64,000 bases of DNA from Ferruginibacter sp. (lineage in GTDB: Bacteria; Bacteroidota; Bacteroidia; Chitinophagales; Chitinophagaceae), in assembly GCA_017983695.1 (NCBI GenBank), contig JAGOAX010000005.1, forward strand, positions 62,001 to 126,000. Direction: 5' to 3'. The notes beneath the pieces were generated by a model that searched no databases, was not told the DNA's origin, and was given only the letters and a program-made list of their open reading frames with translations. Each line of letters starts with the position of its first letter. Position 1 is the stretch's first letter. Below, piece after piece: positions 51,139 to 60,471 of this stretch. The position numbers were made by a program, and so were the translations under genes.

Positions 51139-51210
51139 TGAGTCGTCAGCCGTGAGTTGTGAGTGGCACCCTGACAAATACTCACAACTCACGTTTCACC
51201 ACTCACGACA
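51139..51210. repeat. Intergenic inverted repeat of GTGAGT units
   Basis: GTGAGTTGTGAGT (51152-51164) and ACTCACAACTCAC (51180-51192) are perfect 13-nt arms. The outer GTGAGTCGTCA-type and CACTCACGAC segments extend the palindrome to about 72 nt. It lies between yqgE and the acyltransferase gene and would form a stable hairpin. Confidence 0.7.
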
Positions 51211-51241
51211 TTACTTCGCATTATTTTATTATCTTGAAACC

Positions 51242-52204
51242 ATGTTATATGCCTTTGTTAAGGTTCTTGCTAAAATTGCCCTTAAATTTTACTGCAGGGA
51301 TATTAAAATAAATAAAAAAGAACTGCTGCAACTTGACGGACCATTAATGCTTGCCGTAAATCACCCTAACTCTTTTTTAGATGCTATTATACTTTGTACG
51401 CTGTTTGATAGACCCGTTTATTCATTAGCCCGGGGCGATGCATTTAAAAATAAACTGTATGCAAAACTTTTATTTAAGCTTAAGTTATTACCGGTGTACA
51501 GGGTTAGCGAAGGTGTAGAAAACCTGGAAGAGAATTACAAGACATTTGATTTGTGTAAAGAAATATTCAGGCAAAATGGTATTGTATTAATTTTCAGTGA
51601 AGGTAAGTGTGTTAACGAATGGCATTTAAGGGCTTTAAAAAAAGGAACAGCAAGACTGGCCATCAGCAGCTGGGAAGATGGCATTCCACTTAAGGTATTA
51701 CCTGTTGGTATTAACTACAGTTCGTTTAAAAAATTTGGTAAGAACATACAGTTGTTTTTTGGTGAATTTATTACAGCTGCTGATACAGCTCCGGATAACG
51801 GGCATGGAAAATCTATTCAATCTTTTAACAGTAATCTTTTGCAGCAGTTGCAGCCCTTTGTTTTTGAAATTGACAAAAATGATCAGGCACAATTGTATAA
51901 GACCTTTTATGTTGTCCAGTCAACAGTAAAAAAAGTACTGCTGTTTATCCCTGCTGTTATCGGGTGGCTGATACATGCACCGCTTTTTTATCCAATAAAA
52001 AATTACGTACTTAAATCACCTTTAGATAAAGAACATTACGACTCTGTTGTAGTGGCTATTTTACTATTGGCTTACCCTTTATATCTTTTACTGCTAACGG
52101 GCATTACATTTTGTATTACGCATAGATGGGAGTCTTTTTTATTACTTGCCATACTGCCATTTTCTGCATGGGCACATGTGCAGCTTAAACAACAGCTGGA
52201 TTAA
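51242..52204 (+). CDS. PlsC-like 1-acyl-glycerol-3-phosphate acyltransferase family protein
   Basis: A 320-residue membrane-associated acyltransferase. The catalytic H(x)4D motif is AVNHPNSFLDAIIL (His about residue 37). Later PlsC blocks are LFSEGKCVNEWHLRALKKGTARLA, the FxEG-type substrate motif, and KVLPVGINYSS. Two to four hydrophobic segments fill the C-terminal third (about residues 230-310). The start is set at ATG 51242; the longer frame from 51152 is translated repeat sequence with no family resemblance. It probably acylates a glycerolipid precursor, though the acceptor cannot be specified. Confidence 0.85.
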   Translation: MLYAFVKVLAKIALKFYCRDIKINKKELLQLDGPLMLAVNHPNSFLDAIILCTLFDRPVYSLARGDAFKNKLYAKLLFKLKLLPVYRVSEGVENLEENYKTFDLCKEIFRQNGIVLIFSEGKCVNEWHLRALKKGTARLAISSWEDGIPLKVLPVGINYSSFKKFGKNIQLFFGEFITAADTAPDNGHGKSIQSFNSNLLQQLQPFVFEIDKNDQAQLYKTFYVVQSTVKKVLLFIPAVIGWLIHAPLFYPIKNYVLKSPLDKEHYDSVVVAILLLAYPLYLLLLTGITFCITHRWESFLLLAILPFSAWAHVQLKQQLD

Positions 52205-52221
52205 AATATCAACACATTAAA

Positions 52222-52250
52222 AAAGCCTGTCAGCAATGCTGACAGACTTT
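52222..52250. terminator. Bidirectional terminator between acyltransferase gene and atpC
   Basis: CTGTCAGC (52227-52234) and GCTGACAG (52238-52245) form a tight hairpin with an AAT loop. It has A-rich sequence (AAAAAAG) on one side and CTTTAATTATT on the other. It serves the two convergent genes. Confidence 0.85.
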
Positions 52251-52270
52251 AATTATTTCAATGTTGCAGA

Positions 52271-52522
52271 TTAAGCTTCTACTGCACCTTCTACCAACAC
52301 AGTTACTTTATTATTCAACACTTCTACAAAACCACTTTGGATAGTATATGAAGAAGTGGCATTCTTATCTTTCAAAATTTTAAGTGTGCCATTTTTTAAT
52401 GCACTTACCATTGGAGCATGTTTATCTAACAGTTCAAAAGAACCATTGATGCCCGGTAATTGCACGCCATATACATCGCCACTAAAAATTTTGCTCTCCG
52501 GTGTTAATATTTCTAAAGTCAT
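52271..52522 (-). CDS. atpC: F1 ATP synthase epsilon subunit (short form)
   Basis: An 83-residue subunit. Only the N-terminal beta-sandwich is present (LEILTPESKIFSGDVYGVQL, GSFELLDKHAPMVSAL, IQSGFVEVLNNKVTVLVEGA). The C-terminal two-helix regulatory domain found in E. coli epsilon (~139 residues) is missing. Short epsilon subunits are usual in Bacteroidota as far as I know. Loss of the helices would remove epsilon-type inhibition of ATP hydrolysis. Downstream of atpD, 23 nt apart. Confidence 0.93.
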   Translation of the reverse strand: MTLEILTPESKIFSGDVYGVQLPGINGSFELLDKHAPMVSALKNGTLKILKDKNATSSYTIQSGFVEVLNNKVTVLVEGAVEA

Positions 52523-52545
52523 TACAGAATCTCTTTTAGTGATTA

Positions 52546-54138
<1,593 letters not shown>

Positions 54139-54254
54139 TTAAGAATAATTATACCCCGGATTGGCTGCCGTAAGTGAATAAAATGCCCAGCAGTACAATA
54201 TGACCTGAGTTTTTCGTTACATCTATAACAACTAATTTCATTTAAAATTCTGTA

Positions 54255-55397
54255 ATGCTACCCCGGATCAAAAAAATTCTACGGATATGGTTTATAGGCT
54301 TAAATATAATTGCCGTCATTTTCTATTTGCTGGCATGCCTGGTTCCGTTTATAAATTCCGGAAAATCGTGGTTTATTGCCATGCTTGGCCTGGTATTTCC
54401 CCTGCTTTTTTTGGTAATATTTATTTTTTTAATTTATTGGCTGATAAGAAAATCGAAGTGGGCATATGTTTGTATGGTTGCCCTCTTATTAAGCTGGAAG
54501 CAGGTCAGTGTAATGTTCAGCTTTCATTTCCCTAAAAAGTTTGAAGTGGCAAAATCGCCGGCAACATTAAGGGTGCTAAGCTGGAATTTATCGAGTTGGG
54601 GAGTATCCAACAGGTCGGACGGAAAAAAAGCAGACTACGAAGAGGAGATGATTGATGTAATAAAAAAAAGCAATGCCGATGTATTATGCTTCCAGGAGTA
54701 CCTGTACTATAAAGATTCAAAATACAGGGATTCAATAATTCCTGCCTTAAGGGAAAGCGGTTACCACTACAGTTATTTTGCAAAAACACGGTACACCTAC
54801 AGGATTTATAAAACAACTTTATTAACTGCCATGGCTGTAATATCAAAATACCCAATTACAGATACAGCCCAGTTTTTTTATAGTGATGAGGCCTTTGCCG
54901 AGCCGATTGTACATACTGATATTAAAGTAAATAACCAGGTGGTAAGGATATTTAACACCCACCTGCAATCTGTAATGTTTGAAAACAACCATTACCAAAT
55001 TCTCGATAATATAAAACAGGATCCTTTGAAAGCAAGTGTAAATGAATCGAAAGCGATTGCTTACCGGCTGAGAAATGCCTATGTTAAACGGGCCGGACAG
55101 GCAGAATTGCTGCAGGCTAAAATAAAAAATAGCCCTTATCCAGTAATTGTTTGTGGCGATTTCAATGATGTGCCGAACTCATACAGTTACTTTACCGTTA
55201 AAGGAAATTTACAGGATGCTTTTTTAAGGAAGGGTGCCGGCTTTGGTAAAACACTCCGCATGCTTTCGCCTACTTTACGGATTGATTATATACTGGCAGA
55301 TAAAAAATTTACCGTACAGCAGTTTAATAAAATTGAAGTGCCCTATTCAGATCATTATCCGATTGTAACAGATATTAATCTTGCAGAAAAAAATTAA
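54255..55397 (+). CDS. Endonuclease/exonuclease/phosphatase family membrane protein
   Basis: A 380-residue protein with three N-terminal hydrophobic helices (about residues 10-95) followed by an EEP-fold catalytic domain. The fold motifs are LRVLSWNLSSWG, DVLCFQEYLYY (metal-binding Glu), RIFNTHLQSV, VIVCGDFNDVPNS and IDYILADKKF with SDHYPIVTDI (terminal Asp-His). Members hydrolyse phosphodiesters, from DNA to sphingomyelin, so the substrate cannot be named. The catalytic domain probably faces outward or the periplasm. It overlaps the convergent aquaporin gene by 4 nt. Confidence 0.86.
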   Translation: MLPRIKKILRIWFIGLNIIAVIFYLLACLVPFINSGKSWFIAMLGLVFPLLFLVIFIFLIYWLIRKSKWAYVCMVALLLSWKQVSVMFSFHFPKKFEVAKSPATLRVLSWNLSSWGVSNRSDGKKADYEEEMIDVIKKSNADVLCFQEYLYYKDSKYRDSIIPALRESGYHYSYFAKTRYTYRIYKTTLLTAMAVISKYPITDTAQFFYSDEAFAEPIVHTDIKVNNQVVRIFNTHLQSVMFENNHYQILDNIKQDPLKASVNESKAIAYRLRNAYVKRAGQAELLQAKIKNSPYPVIVCGDFNDVPNSYSYFTVKGNLQDAFLRKGAGFGKTLRMLSPTLRIDYILADKKFTVQQFNKIEVPYSDHYPIVTDINLAEKN

Positions 55398-56116
55398 TGC
55401 ATGGCCTTATAAACCAGAGCTGCAATAACACCACCAATTACCGGCCCCAAAACAGGTATCCAGCTGTAGCCCCAATTACTATCTCTTTTATTTTTTATTG
55501 GTAAAATAAAGTGCATGATACGTGGACCCAGATCTCTTGCCGGGTTAATGGCATAACCGGTAGAGCCGCCTAATGATAAACCAATACCCAGCACCAATAA
55601 AGCTACAGGTAATGCATCCAGAGCGCCTAATGAAAAAGCTGTATCGTTCATTTTAGCACCGGAAATAGAAAAAGCGCCAAACACCAAAGCAAATGTGCCG
55701 ATGATTTCTGTTATTAAATTATCAGCAGTACTTTTTATTGCAGGAGCATTACAGAAAACGGCCAACTGCCCATCTGCATCAGCAGTAGCATCAAAATGTT
55801 TGCGGTAGCTAAGCCATGCCAATAAAGCACCCGTCATGGCACCGGCAAATTGTGCTCCAATAAAAACCGGAGCTTTGCTCCAGTCGTCGCTTTTAAAAGC
55901 ATCTGCAATTGTAACAGCCGGGTTTAAATGGCCGCTGCCACCCAGCGATGCACAAACATATACACCGGAAAATACAGCAATGGCCCAGCCAAACGCAATT
56001 ACAATCCAGCCACTGTTATTGCCGTATGTTTTAGTTAAAATAACATTTGCATTTACACCATTACCCAATAAAATAAGTAATGCTGTTCCTATAAACTCCG
56101 GTAAAAAAGAAGACAT
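55394..56116 (-). CDS. glpF: Glycerol uptake facilitator (aquaglyceroporin)
   Basis: A 240-residue six-helix MIP-family channel. Both NPA boxes are present: GHLNPAVTIADA and GYAINPARDLGPRIMH. The Asp following the second NPA (NPARD) is the usual glycerol-facilitator residue. The start is ATG 56116 (MSSFLPEFIGTALLILLGNG). Last gene of the operon glpK - hydrolase - glpD - glpF, which supports glycerol as substrate. Confidence 0.93.
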   Translation of the reverse strand: MSSFLPEFIGTALLILLGNGVNANVILTKTYGNNSGWIVIAFGWAIAVFSGVYVCASLGGSGHLNPAVTIADAFKSDDWSKAPVFIGAQFAGAMTGALLAWLSYRKHFDATADADGQLAVFCNAPAIKSTADNLITEIIGTFALVFGAFSISGAKMNDTAFSLGALDALPVALLVLGIGLSLGGSTGYAINPARDLGPRIMHFILPIKNKRDSNWGYSWIPVLGPVIGGVIAALVYKAMH

Positions 56117-56146
56117 AAGCAATCGTTTAAAATGATAAATGAAAGG

Positions 56147-57694
56147 TTAAGATAATAAATATTGTTTTGCCAGTTGTGTAAAATCAGTAACCTGCTGCTG
56201 TACCCACTGTTCATCTTTATTCATTTCCTGTGCCATAAGCATTGCTGTTATTGATGCTGATGCAATGGCAGCGGTTGCATCTAAAAATAATAAACGTATC
56301 CTTCTTGCCAAAACATCTTCCAAAGTTTGCGCCATTTCATTACGCACTGCAAAAATTACTTCGGCCTTTGTATAAGGGTAAGCAGGATGTATTTTTTCTT
56401 TCAGCCTTTCATCACCCTGCCACAATTTTTCAATAACAGCAGCATCACTTCCATAAACAGATAAATAGCTTATATCGTTTTCTATTGTGTATCCATGAAT
56501 TTTAAGGGTGATAGTTACAGATTTTTTTTTGTTGTGTAATTGTTCCGCTGCTTTATCTACTGCATCTTCTGCCATTTTACGGTAGGTTGTCCATTTACCG
56601 CCGGTTACTGTAATTAATGCCGACGGGGAAACAAATACGGCATGATGCCTGTTTAATGCAGCCGTTCCTTTCACGCCTTCTTTTTTTATTAATGGCCGAA
56701 GCCCGGTAAATACACTCAGTACATCATTTTTAGTAATAGGCACCGCAGCATAACTGTTAAAATTGTTGATGATGAAATCAACCTCTTCGCCGGTAGCAGT
56801 TGGTTCAATGGTTGTATTATTTACAGCAGTATCGGTGGTACCCACAATAACTTTATTATGCCAGGGCACAGCAAAAAGTACACGGCCATCGGTGGTTTTG
56901 GGTATCATTAATGCATCAATACCATCAAAATGTTTTTTATCCACTACAATATGTACACCTTGCGATGGTGCAATACTGGCAGAATTATCATTGGCTGCTT
57001 TCATCAACATAGCTGCAAAAACACCGGTGGCATTTATTACGGCTTTTGTTTTTAGATGATATTGCTTTTTATGCAGCACATCTTCTGCAACTACTCCTGT
57101 TATTTTTCCTTCAGTAAAAATAAACTCAGCCACACGGCAGTAATTAATAACCGTAGCCCCTTGCGCACAGGCAGTTTGTGCAAGGTTTACTGCCAGCCTT
57201 GCATCATCAAACTGTCCGTCGGTATAAACAACACCACCCTTTAATCCTTGTTTTTTAACACAGGGTAAATGTTGCAGCACATAACCTGCACTTACAATTT
57301 TAGTGCTGCCCAAACTTAATTTTGCAGCCATTAAATCATACAGTTTTAAACCAATGCCATAATATATTTTGCTCCACCAGCTGTAGTTAGCAATAATAAA
57401 ATTTTGGGTATGGCATACATGCGGTGCATTACGTAATAAAATTCCTCTTTCTTTTAGCGCTTCTGTAACCAATTTAATATTACCCTGCGCTAAATAACGT
57501 ACACCGCCATGCACCAATTTGGTGGCTTTGCTGCTGGTGCCTTTTGCAAAATCATACTGCTCCAGCAGCAATGTTTTATATCCCCGTGAAGCCGCATCTA
57601 CCGCACAGCCTAACCCTGTGGCACCGCCACCAATAATTACGACATCCCATTCGGCTTGCTTTTCAAGTTCTGTTAAAAAAATCTGTCTGTTCAT
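56147..57694 (-). CDS. glpD: Aerobic glycerol-3-phosphate dehydrogenase
   Basis: A 515-residue FAD-dependent membrane-associated dehydrogenase, oxidising glycerol-3-phosphate to dihydroxyacetone phosphate and passing electrons to quinone. The N-terminal dinucleotide fold is VVIIGGGATGLGCAVDAASRG. GlpD motifs follow: TSSKATKLVHGGVRYLAQG, GVVYTDGQFDDARLAVNLA, LFAVPWHNKVIVGTTDT and VTGGKWTTYRKMAEDAVD. The ATG at 57694 shares one base with the stop of the upstream hydrolase gene, implying coupled translation. Confidence 0.96.
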   Translation of the reverse strand: MNRQIFLTELEKQAEWDVVIIGGGATGLGCAVDAASRGYKTLLLEQYDFAKGTSSKATKLVHGGVRYLAQGNIKLVTEALKERGILLRNAPHVCHTQNFIIANYSWWSKIYYGIGLKLYDLMAAKLSLGSTKIVSAGYVLQHLPCVKKQGLKGGVVYTDGQFDDARLAVNLAQTACAQGATVINYCRVAEFIFTEGKITGVVAEDVLHKKQYHLKTKAVINATGVFAAMLMKAANDNSASIAPSQGVHIVVDKKHFDGIDALMIPKTTDGRVLFAVPWHNKVIVGTTDTAVNNTTIEPTATGEEVDFIINNFNSYAAVPITKNDVLSVFTGLRPLIKKEGVKGTAALNRHHAVFVSPSALITVTGGKWTTYRKMAEDAVDKAAEQLHNKKKSVTITLKIHGYTIENDISYLSVYGSDAAVIEKLWQGDERLKEKIHPAYPYTKAEVIFAVRNEMAQTLEDVLARRIRLLFLDATAAIASASITAMLMAQEMNKDEQWVQQQVTDFTQLAKQYLLS

Positions 57695-58431
57695 TAATTA
57701 AACGGCGCTAAATATTGTTTTGTTTGCTGTGTTGCGGTATCCATAATCAGTAACCCTTCATGTTCACTATCTAATTGTGCAAGTAAATTTCCTGCTGTAT
57801 TCCATGCAGATGTTTTGCCGGCACAATCATATCCGCCGGTAATACCAATACAATTACTCATTAAAACAGGGATGTGATATGTAGCTGCAATCGCAGCCAA
57901 TTGATTTAAATCTTTGTCAACCCCATTAAATGAATTTACAGTGCAGGCAATGTACACACCGGCCCCATTATTTATTGCAAATGCTGCATGCTCCGGCACA
58001 TTTAATTCGTAACAAATAGCGGGTGCCACCACATCGTTTTTTATATGTAAAAAAAGCTGACCGCTGCCGTTTACAAACCAAGGTGTTTCGCTGCTGTGTA
58101 AATACTGCTTGGCATAAGTTTGCGGAGGCTGGTTTGGCTGGTACACAGCCATGCTTATTTGTATGCCACCATTATTTTTAACGGGCAATCCAATACCAAT
58201 GGTTATATCATGGTCATTTGCCAATTGCTGAAAAACTGTAAAACGTTCGTCGTTTGCTGTAGTGGCTAACTCATTGGCCAGTTCTGGTTCGTAACCTGTA
58301 ATGGAAAGCTCCGGAAAAAAAACAGCATCAGCTTTACTGGCAACAGCTTGTGTAATCAATACAATGTGGTTGGCAATATTTTTCTCAATATCTCCTTTAA
58401 CAGGTTTTGTTTGCGCCGCAGCTATCAGCAT
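57694..58431 (-). CDS. Carbon-nitrogen hydrolase (nitrilase superfamily)
   Basis: A 245-residue amidase-type enzyme with the Glu-Lys-Cys triad: FFPELSITGYE, AKQYLHSSE, and APAICYELNVPEHA. Nitrilase-superfamily proteins hydrolyse amides or nitriles, and the substrate here is unknown. The start is ATG 58431 (MLIAAAQTKPVKGDIEKNI), since the longer frame to 58503 overlaps glpK and has no family resemblance. It lies within the glycerol operon, 29 nt after glpK and overlapping glpD by one base, so it is surely co-transcribed. A link to glycerol use is not known to me. Confidence 0.88.
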   Translation of the reverse strand: MLIAAAQTKPVKGDIEKNIANHIVLITQAVASKADAVFFPELSITGYEPELANELATTANDERFTVFQQLANDHDITIGIGLPVKNNGGIQISMAVYQPNQPPQTYAKQYLHSSETPWFVNGSGQLFLHIKNDVVAPAICYELNVPEHAAFAINNGAGVYIACTVNSFNGVDKDLNQLAAIAATYHIPVLMSNCIGITGGYDCAGKTSAWNTAGNLLAQLDSEHEGLLIMDTATQQTKQYLAPFN

Positions 58432-58460
58432 AAATAATTTAAAATTTTGTTTACAAGAAT

Positions 58461-59942
58461 TTACAGCAAAGCAGTTTTTACTGCTTTTTGCCAGCCATTG
58501 CACAAACTGTTACGTTTATCATCATCCATGTTTGGTGTAAAAGTTTTATCTATTTGCCATTGCTGCTGAATGTTTTCAATACTTTTCCAATAGCCAACAG
58601 CAAGTCCGGCTAAATACGCTGCACCCAATGCTGTGGTCTCTGTTACGGTTGGCCGCAAAACTTTTGTATTTAAAATATCGCTTTGAAACTGCATCAGCAA
58701 ATCGTTGGCTGTAGCGCCACCATCCACTCTTAATTCTTTTATAGAGATGCCTGAATCTGCTTCCATTGCTTTTAATACATCCATGGTTTGGTATGCAATA
58801 CTTTCCAGAGCTGCCCTGGCTATATGGCTGGCGTTGCTGCCTCTTGTTAAACCTGTAATTATTCCTCTTGCATCCTGGTTCCAGTGTGGTGCACCAAGCC
58901 CGGTAAATGCCGGCACTACATAAACACCATCATTAGTTTCAACCTTGGCTGCCAATGCTTCCACATCAGCCGATTTTTGAATAATCCCTAGCCCATCTCT
59001 TAACCATTGTACTACAGCTCCGGCAATAAATACACTACCTTCCAATGCATAGTGTGTAATTCCATTCACCTTCCAGGCTACAGTGGTTAATAAATTATTG
59101 GAAGAGGCTACAGGTTTTTCACCGGTGTTCATCAGCATAAAACAACCGGTGCCATAGGTATTTTTTACCATGCCCGGCTGGGTACACAGTTGTCCGAATA
59201 AAGCACTCTGCTGGTCGCCAGCTATACCTGCAATAGGAATATTTTTTGCAGATAAAATATTTTGTGTGTGGCCATACACTTCGCTGCTGCTTCTTATTTG
59301 TGGTAACATATTACCGGGTATGGTAAATATTTTTTCCAGCTCCCCATCCCATTGCAGAGTATTAATATTACACAGCATGGTACGGCTTGCATTGCTTACA
59401 TCAGTTGCATGTATCTGTCCTTTGGTTAAATTCCACAGCAGCCAGGTATCAATGGTACCAAAACATAATTCTCCTTTATCGGCTTTTTCTCTTGCACCTG
59501 CTACATTATCCAAAATCCATTTTATTTTGGTTGCAGAAAAATAAGCATCAACAACCAATCCTGTTTTTTGCTGAATGATCTTATCTAACTGTTTTCTTTT
59601 TAGTTCATCGCAAAAAGCAGCGGTCCGCCTGTCTTGCCAAACAATAGCATTATAAATTGGCTTGCCTGTTGCCCTTTCCCAAACCACGGTGGTTTCCCGT
59701 TGATTGGTAATACCAATTGCAGCAATATTTTCAACTGTTAATCCGGCCTGCGAAATAGCTTCGGCAGCAACCCCCAATTGTGTACTCCATATTTCATTGG
59801 GGTCATGCTCTACCCAACCCGGTTGAGGAAAAATTTGTGTAAACTCTTTTTGAGCCACCGCAATTATTGCGCCCTGTTGATCAAAAATAATGGCACGGCT
59901 GCTGGTGGTGCCCTGGTCGAGAGAAAGAATATATTGCGTCAT
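58461..59942 (-). CDS. glpK: Glycerol kinase
   Basis: A 493-residue FGGY-family kinase converting glycerol and ATP to glycerol-3-phosphate. N-terminal [18 protein letters not shown], then [52 protein letters not shown] and [19 protein letters not shown]-terminal [21 protein letters not shown] and [18 protein letters not shown]. Length and motifs are standard. First gene of the glycerol operon; the 88-nt gap to the divergent small Cys/His protein gene holds the promoter. Confidence 0.97.
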   Translation of the reverse strand: MTQYILSLDQGTTSSRAIIFDQQGAIIAVAQKEFTQIFPQPGWVEHDPNEIWSTQLGVAAEAISQAGLTVENIAAIGITNQRETTVVWERATGKPIYNAIVWQDRRTAAFCDELKRKQLDKIIQQKTGLVVDAYFSATKIKWILDNVAGAREKADKGELCFGTIDTWLLWNLTKGQIHATDVSNASRTMLCNINTLQWDGELEKIFTIPGNMLPQIRSSSEVYGHTQNILSAKNIPIAGIAGDQQSALFGQLCTQPGMVKNTYGTGCFMLMNTGEKPVASSNNLLTTVAWKVNGITHYALEGSVFIAGAVVQWLRDGLGIIQKSADVEALAAKVETNDGVYVVPAFTGLGAPHWNQDARGIITGLTRGSNASHIARAALESIAYQTMDVLKAMEADSGISIKELRVDGGATANDLLMQFQSDILNTKVLRPTVTETTALGAAYLAGLAVGYWKSIENIQQQWQIDKTFTPNMDDDKRNSLCNGWQKAVKTALL

Positions 59943-59993
59943 TGGAAACTTTATTTATGCTTCAAGTTAATTGAATTTTACTGAAAATTTATT

Positions 59994-60026
59994 TTGCAAC
60001 AATGTTGCAGTGTTTATATATCTTTG
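59994..60026 (+). promoter_or_regulatory. Promoter with overlapping TGCAAC-N3-GTTGCA operator
   Basis: TTG (59994-59996), a 22-nt spacer and a perfect TATCTTTG (60019-60026) form a Bacteroidota-type promoter reading right. A perfect inverted repeat, TGCAACAATGTTGCA (59995-60009), overlaps the upstream element. Its form resembles sites of metal-responsive Fur/Zur-type repressors, fitting the uptake genes downstream, but the regulator is not identified. Confidence 0.6.
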
Positions 60027-60030
60027 TGCC

Positions 60031-60381
60031 GTGCATTTAAAAAGAACAATATGGTATAAACGGGTAACAGCAGTTTTGCTGTTGCTGATATTGTTTTCAG
60101 TAACTGCAATTCAGTTATCGCATTCCCATACTTCGGCAGCAGCAACGCAGAAAAAAGTTGTTGTAAAAAAAACAGGCTTACCGGGCTTCTATACCTCTGG
60201 TGCAGAAAGCAAGTGTTTTATTTGCGAATACCAACTTACCAAAGACGCAGATATTAATCATGCTGTTTTTAATATTGATACGCCATTTGACTATCATGTT
60301 TCCTCAGCGGCATTATATTCATTTACTTACCCGGGCATTTGTTCCTTCATCGAAACCCGTGGTCCTCCTGCTATTATTTAA
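60031..60381 (+). CDS. Small exported Cys/His protein upstream of TonB receptor
   Basis: A protein of about 116 residues with an N-terminal membrane or signal segment (VTAVLLLLILFSVTAIQLSHSH) and a short periplasmic part with CFICEYQ and scattered His. I do not recognise a family; the arrangement resembles small metal-related envelope proteins such as the DUF2946 type. The start is uncertain. GTG 60031 is in frame and close to the predicted transcription start, so the mRNA may be leaderless; a TTG start further upstream would lie before the promoter. It probably shares a transcript with the TonB receptor gene 90 nt downstream and may act as a metal-binding accessory. Confidence 0.6.
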   Translation: MHLKRTIWYKRVTAVLLLLILFSVTAIQLSHSHTSAAATQKKVVVKKTGLPGFYTSGAESKCFICEYQLTKDADINHAVFNIDTPFDYHVSSAALYSFTYPGICSFIETRGPPAII

Positions 60382-60471
60382 TTAATTCCATCGGTAGGCT
60401 TGCCTGCTGCAGCAATCGTCCATTACCAGGCCAGTTTGCTGTAAATAATTTTAATTAAATAATATCAAACA

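Noticed and set aside
51152..51241. N-terminal extension of the acyltransferase frame.
   Set aside because: It is translated palindromic repeat; the conserved protein starts at ATG 51242.
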